A stretch of DNA of 15,763 nucleotides from Pseudomonadota bacterium (GTDB lineage: Bacteria > Pseudomonadota > Gammaproteobacteria > Steroidobacterales > Steroidobacteraceae). The notes beneath the pieces were generated by a model. That model was not told where the DNA came from, searched no databases, and saw only the letters and a program-made list of their open reading frames with translations. Position numbers and translations under genes: made by a program. The stretch lies in the NCBI GenBank assembly GCA_021817875.1, contig JAKAFQ010000031.1:1-15763 (forward strand), written 5' to 3'. This document shows, piece by piece, positions 15,601 to 15,763 of this stretch. Position 1 is the stretch's first letter. Each line of letters begins with the position of its first letter.

Positions 15601-15614
15601 GCGCTGTCCAGCGC
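15601..15614. terminator. Short hairpin downstream of the GST-like gene
   Basis: GCGCT-GTCC-AGCGC is a 5-bp stem 37 nt after the stop codon, with no T-run. It is a weak terminator candidate. Confidence 0.2.
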
Positions 15615-15748
15615 TCAAAGCGCCGTGGCGCGCCGCCAGCGCCTCGTGCCGTCAGACAGTCCTTCGCGCCGCCGAGCGCGCGCCGGCCCACGCGCCGTGG
15701 CGGGGAAGGGCTGCACGATCCGTGCGAGATTGATACGCTATCGAAATC

Positions 15749-15763
15749 ATGAGCGAGCACAAG
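15749..15763 (+). CDS. Possible start of a further gene, cut by the window end
   Basis: ATG followed by four open codons (MSEHK) ends at the last base. It is supported only by position: the 184 nt before it hold no other gene, and a TACGCT hexamer (15734-15739) lies 9 nt upstream. There is no Shine-Dalgarno site. Nothing can be said of its product. Confidence 0.3.

Noticed and set aside
14335..15618. 427-aa minus-strand open frame opposite the GST-like gene and the start of sseA
   Set aside because: Its second half is a frame-shifted reading of sseA sequence and the first half mirrors the GST-like gene.

Overview
The window is GC-rich bacterial DNA (about two thirds G+C by eye) with tightly packed genes and many long antisense open frames. 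TtcA, the biosynthetic arginine decarboxylase SpeA and an SseA-type sulfurtransferase together suggest a high-GC gammaproteobacterium. I cannot name the genus. I see no insertion sequence, phage gene, CRISPR array, tRNA or rRNA, so this looks like chromosomal backbone.

Region 1 (1-3489, + strand) is a tight operon. It holds the 3' part of an M32 carboxypeptidase, then ttcA (tRNA 2-thiocytidine synthase), then a two-domain protein joining a tyrosine/dual-specificity phosphatase domain to an ADP-ribosylglycohydrolase domain. Stops and starts are 0 and 3 nt apart.

Region 2 (3560-7129, + strand) is the least explained part. A HEAGH zinc metallopeptidase-like protein overlaps (ATGA) an ATP-grasp ligase of the D-Ala-D-Ala ligase type. 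After a 173-nt gap with a possible promoter come two unrecognised proteins of 210 and 227 aa, 17 nt apart. The four genes may form an undescribed amide-bond making and breaking system, but that is inference.

Region 3 (7126-9924) holds a minus-strand Nudix hydrolase with ADP-ribose pyrophosphatase hallmarks. It overlaps the 227-aa gene tail to tail by 4 nt. Divergent from it is a UvrD/Rep-type helicase with a good promoter placed so close to its ATG that the mRNA is probably leaderless.

Region 4 (9925-14552, - strand) runs leftwards. In order of transcription it holds an SseA-type sulfurtransferase, speA, a small RRM RNA-binding protein and a lipoprotein-like predicted methyltransferase. The leader and tail of the RRM gene carry clear inverted repeats.

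Region 5 (14553-15763, + strand) has a GC-rich divergent spacer, a glutathione S-transferase-like gene with a TACAAT box inside an inverted repeat, and possibly the first five codons of a further gene.

Two themes recur. One is ADP-ribose: the ADP-ribosylglycohydrolase fusion would release ADP-ribose and the Nudix enzyme would cleave it. The other is sulfur and thiol chemistry, from TtcA, the sulfurtransferase and the GST-like protein. Physical linkage supports only the operon-level associations.
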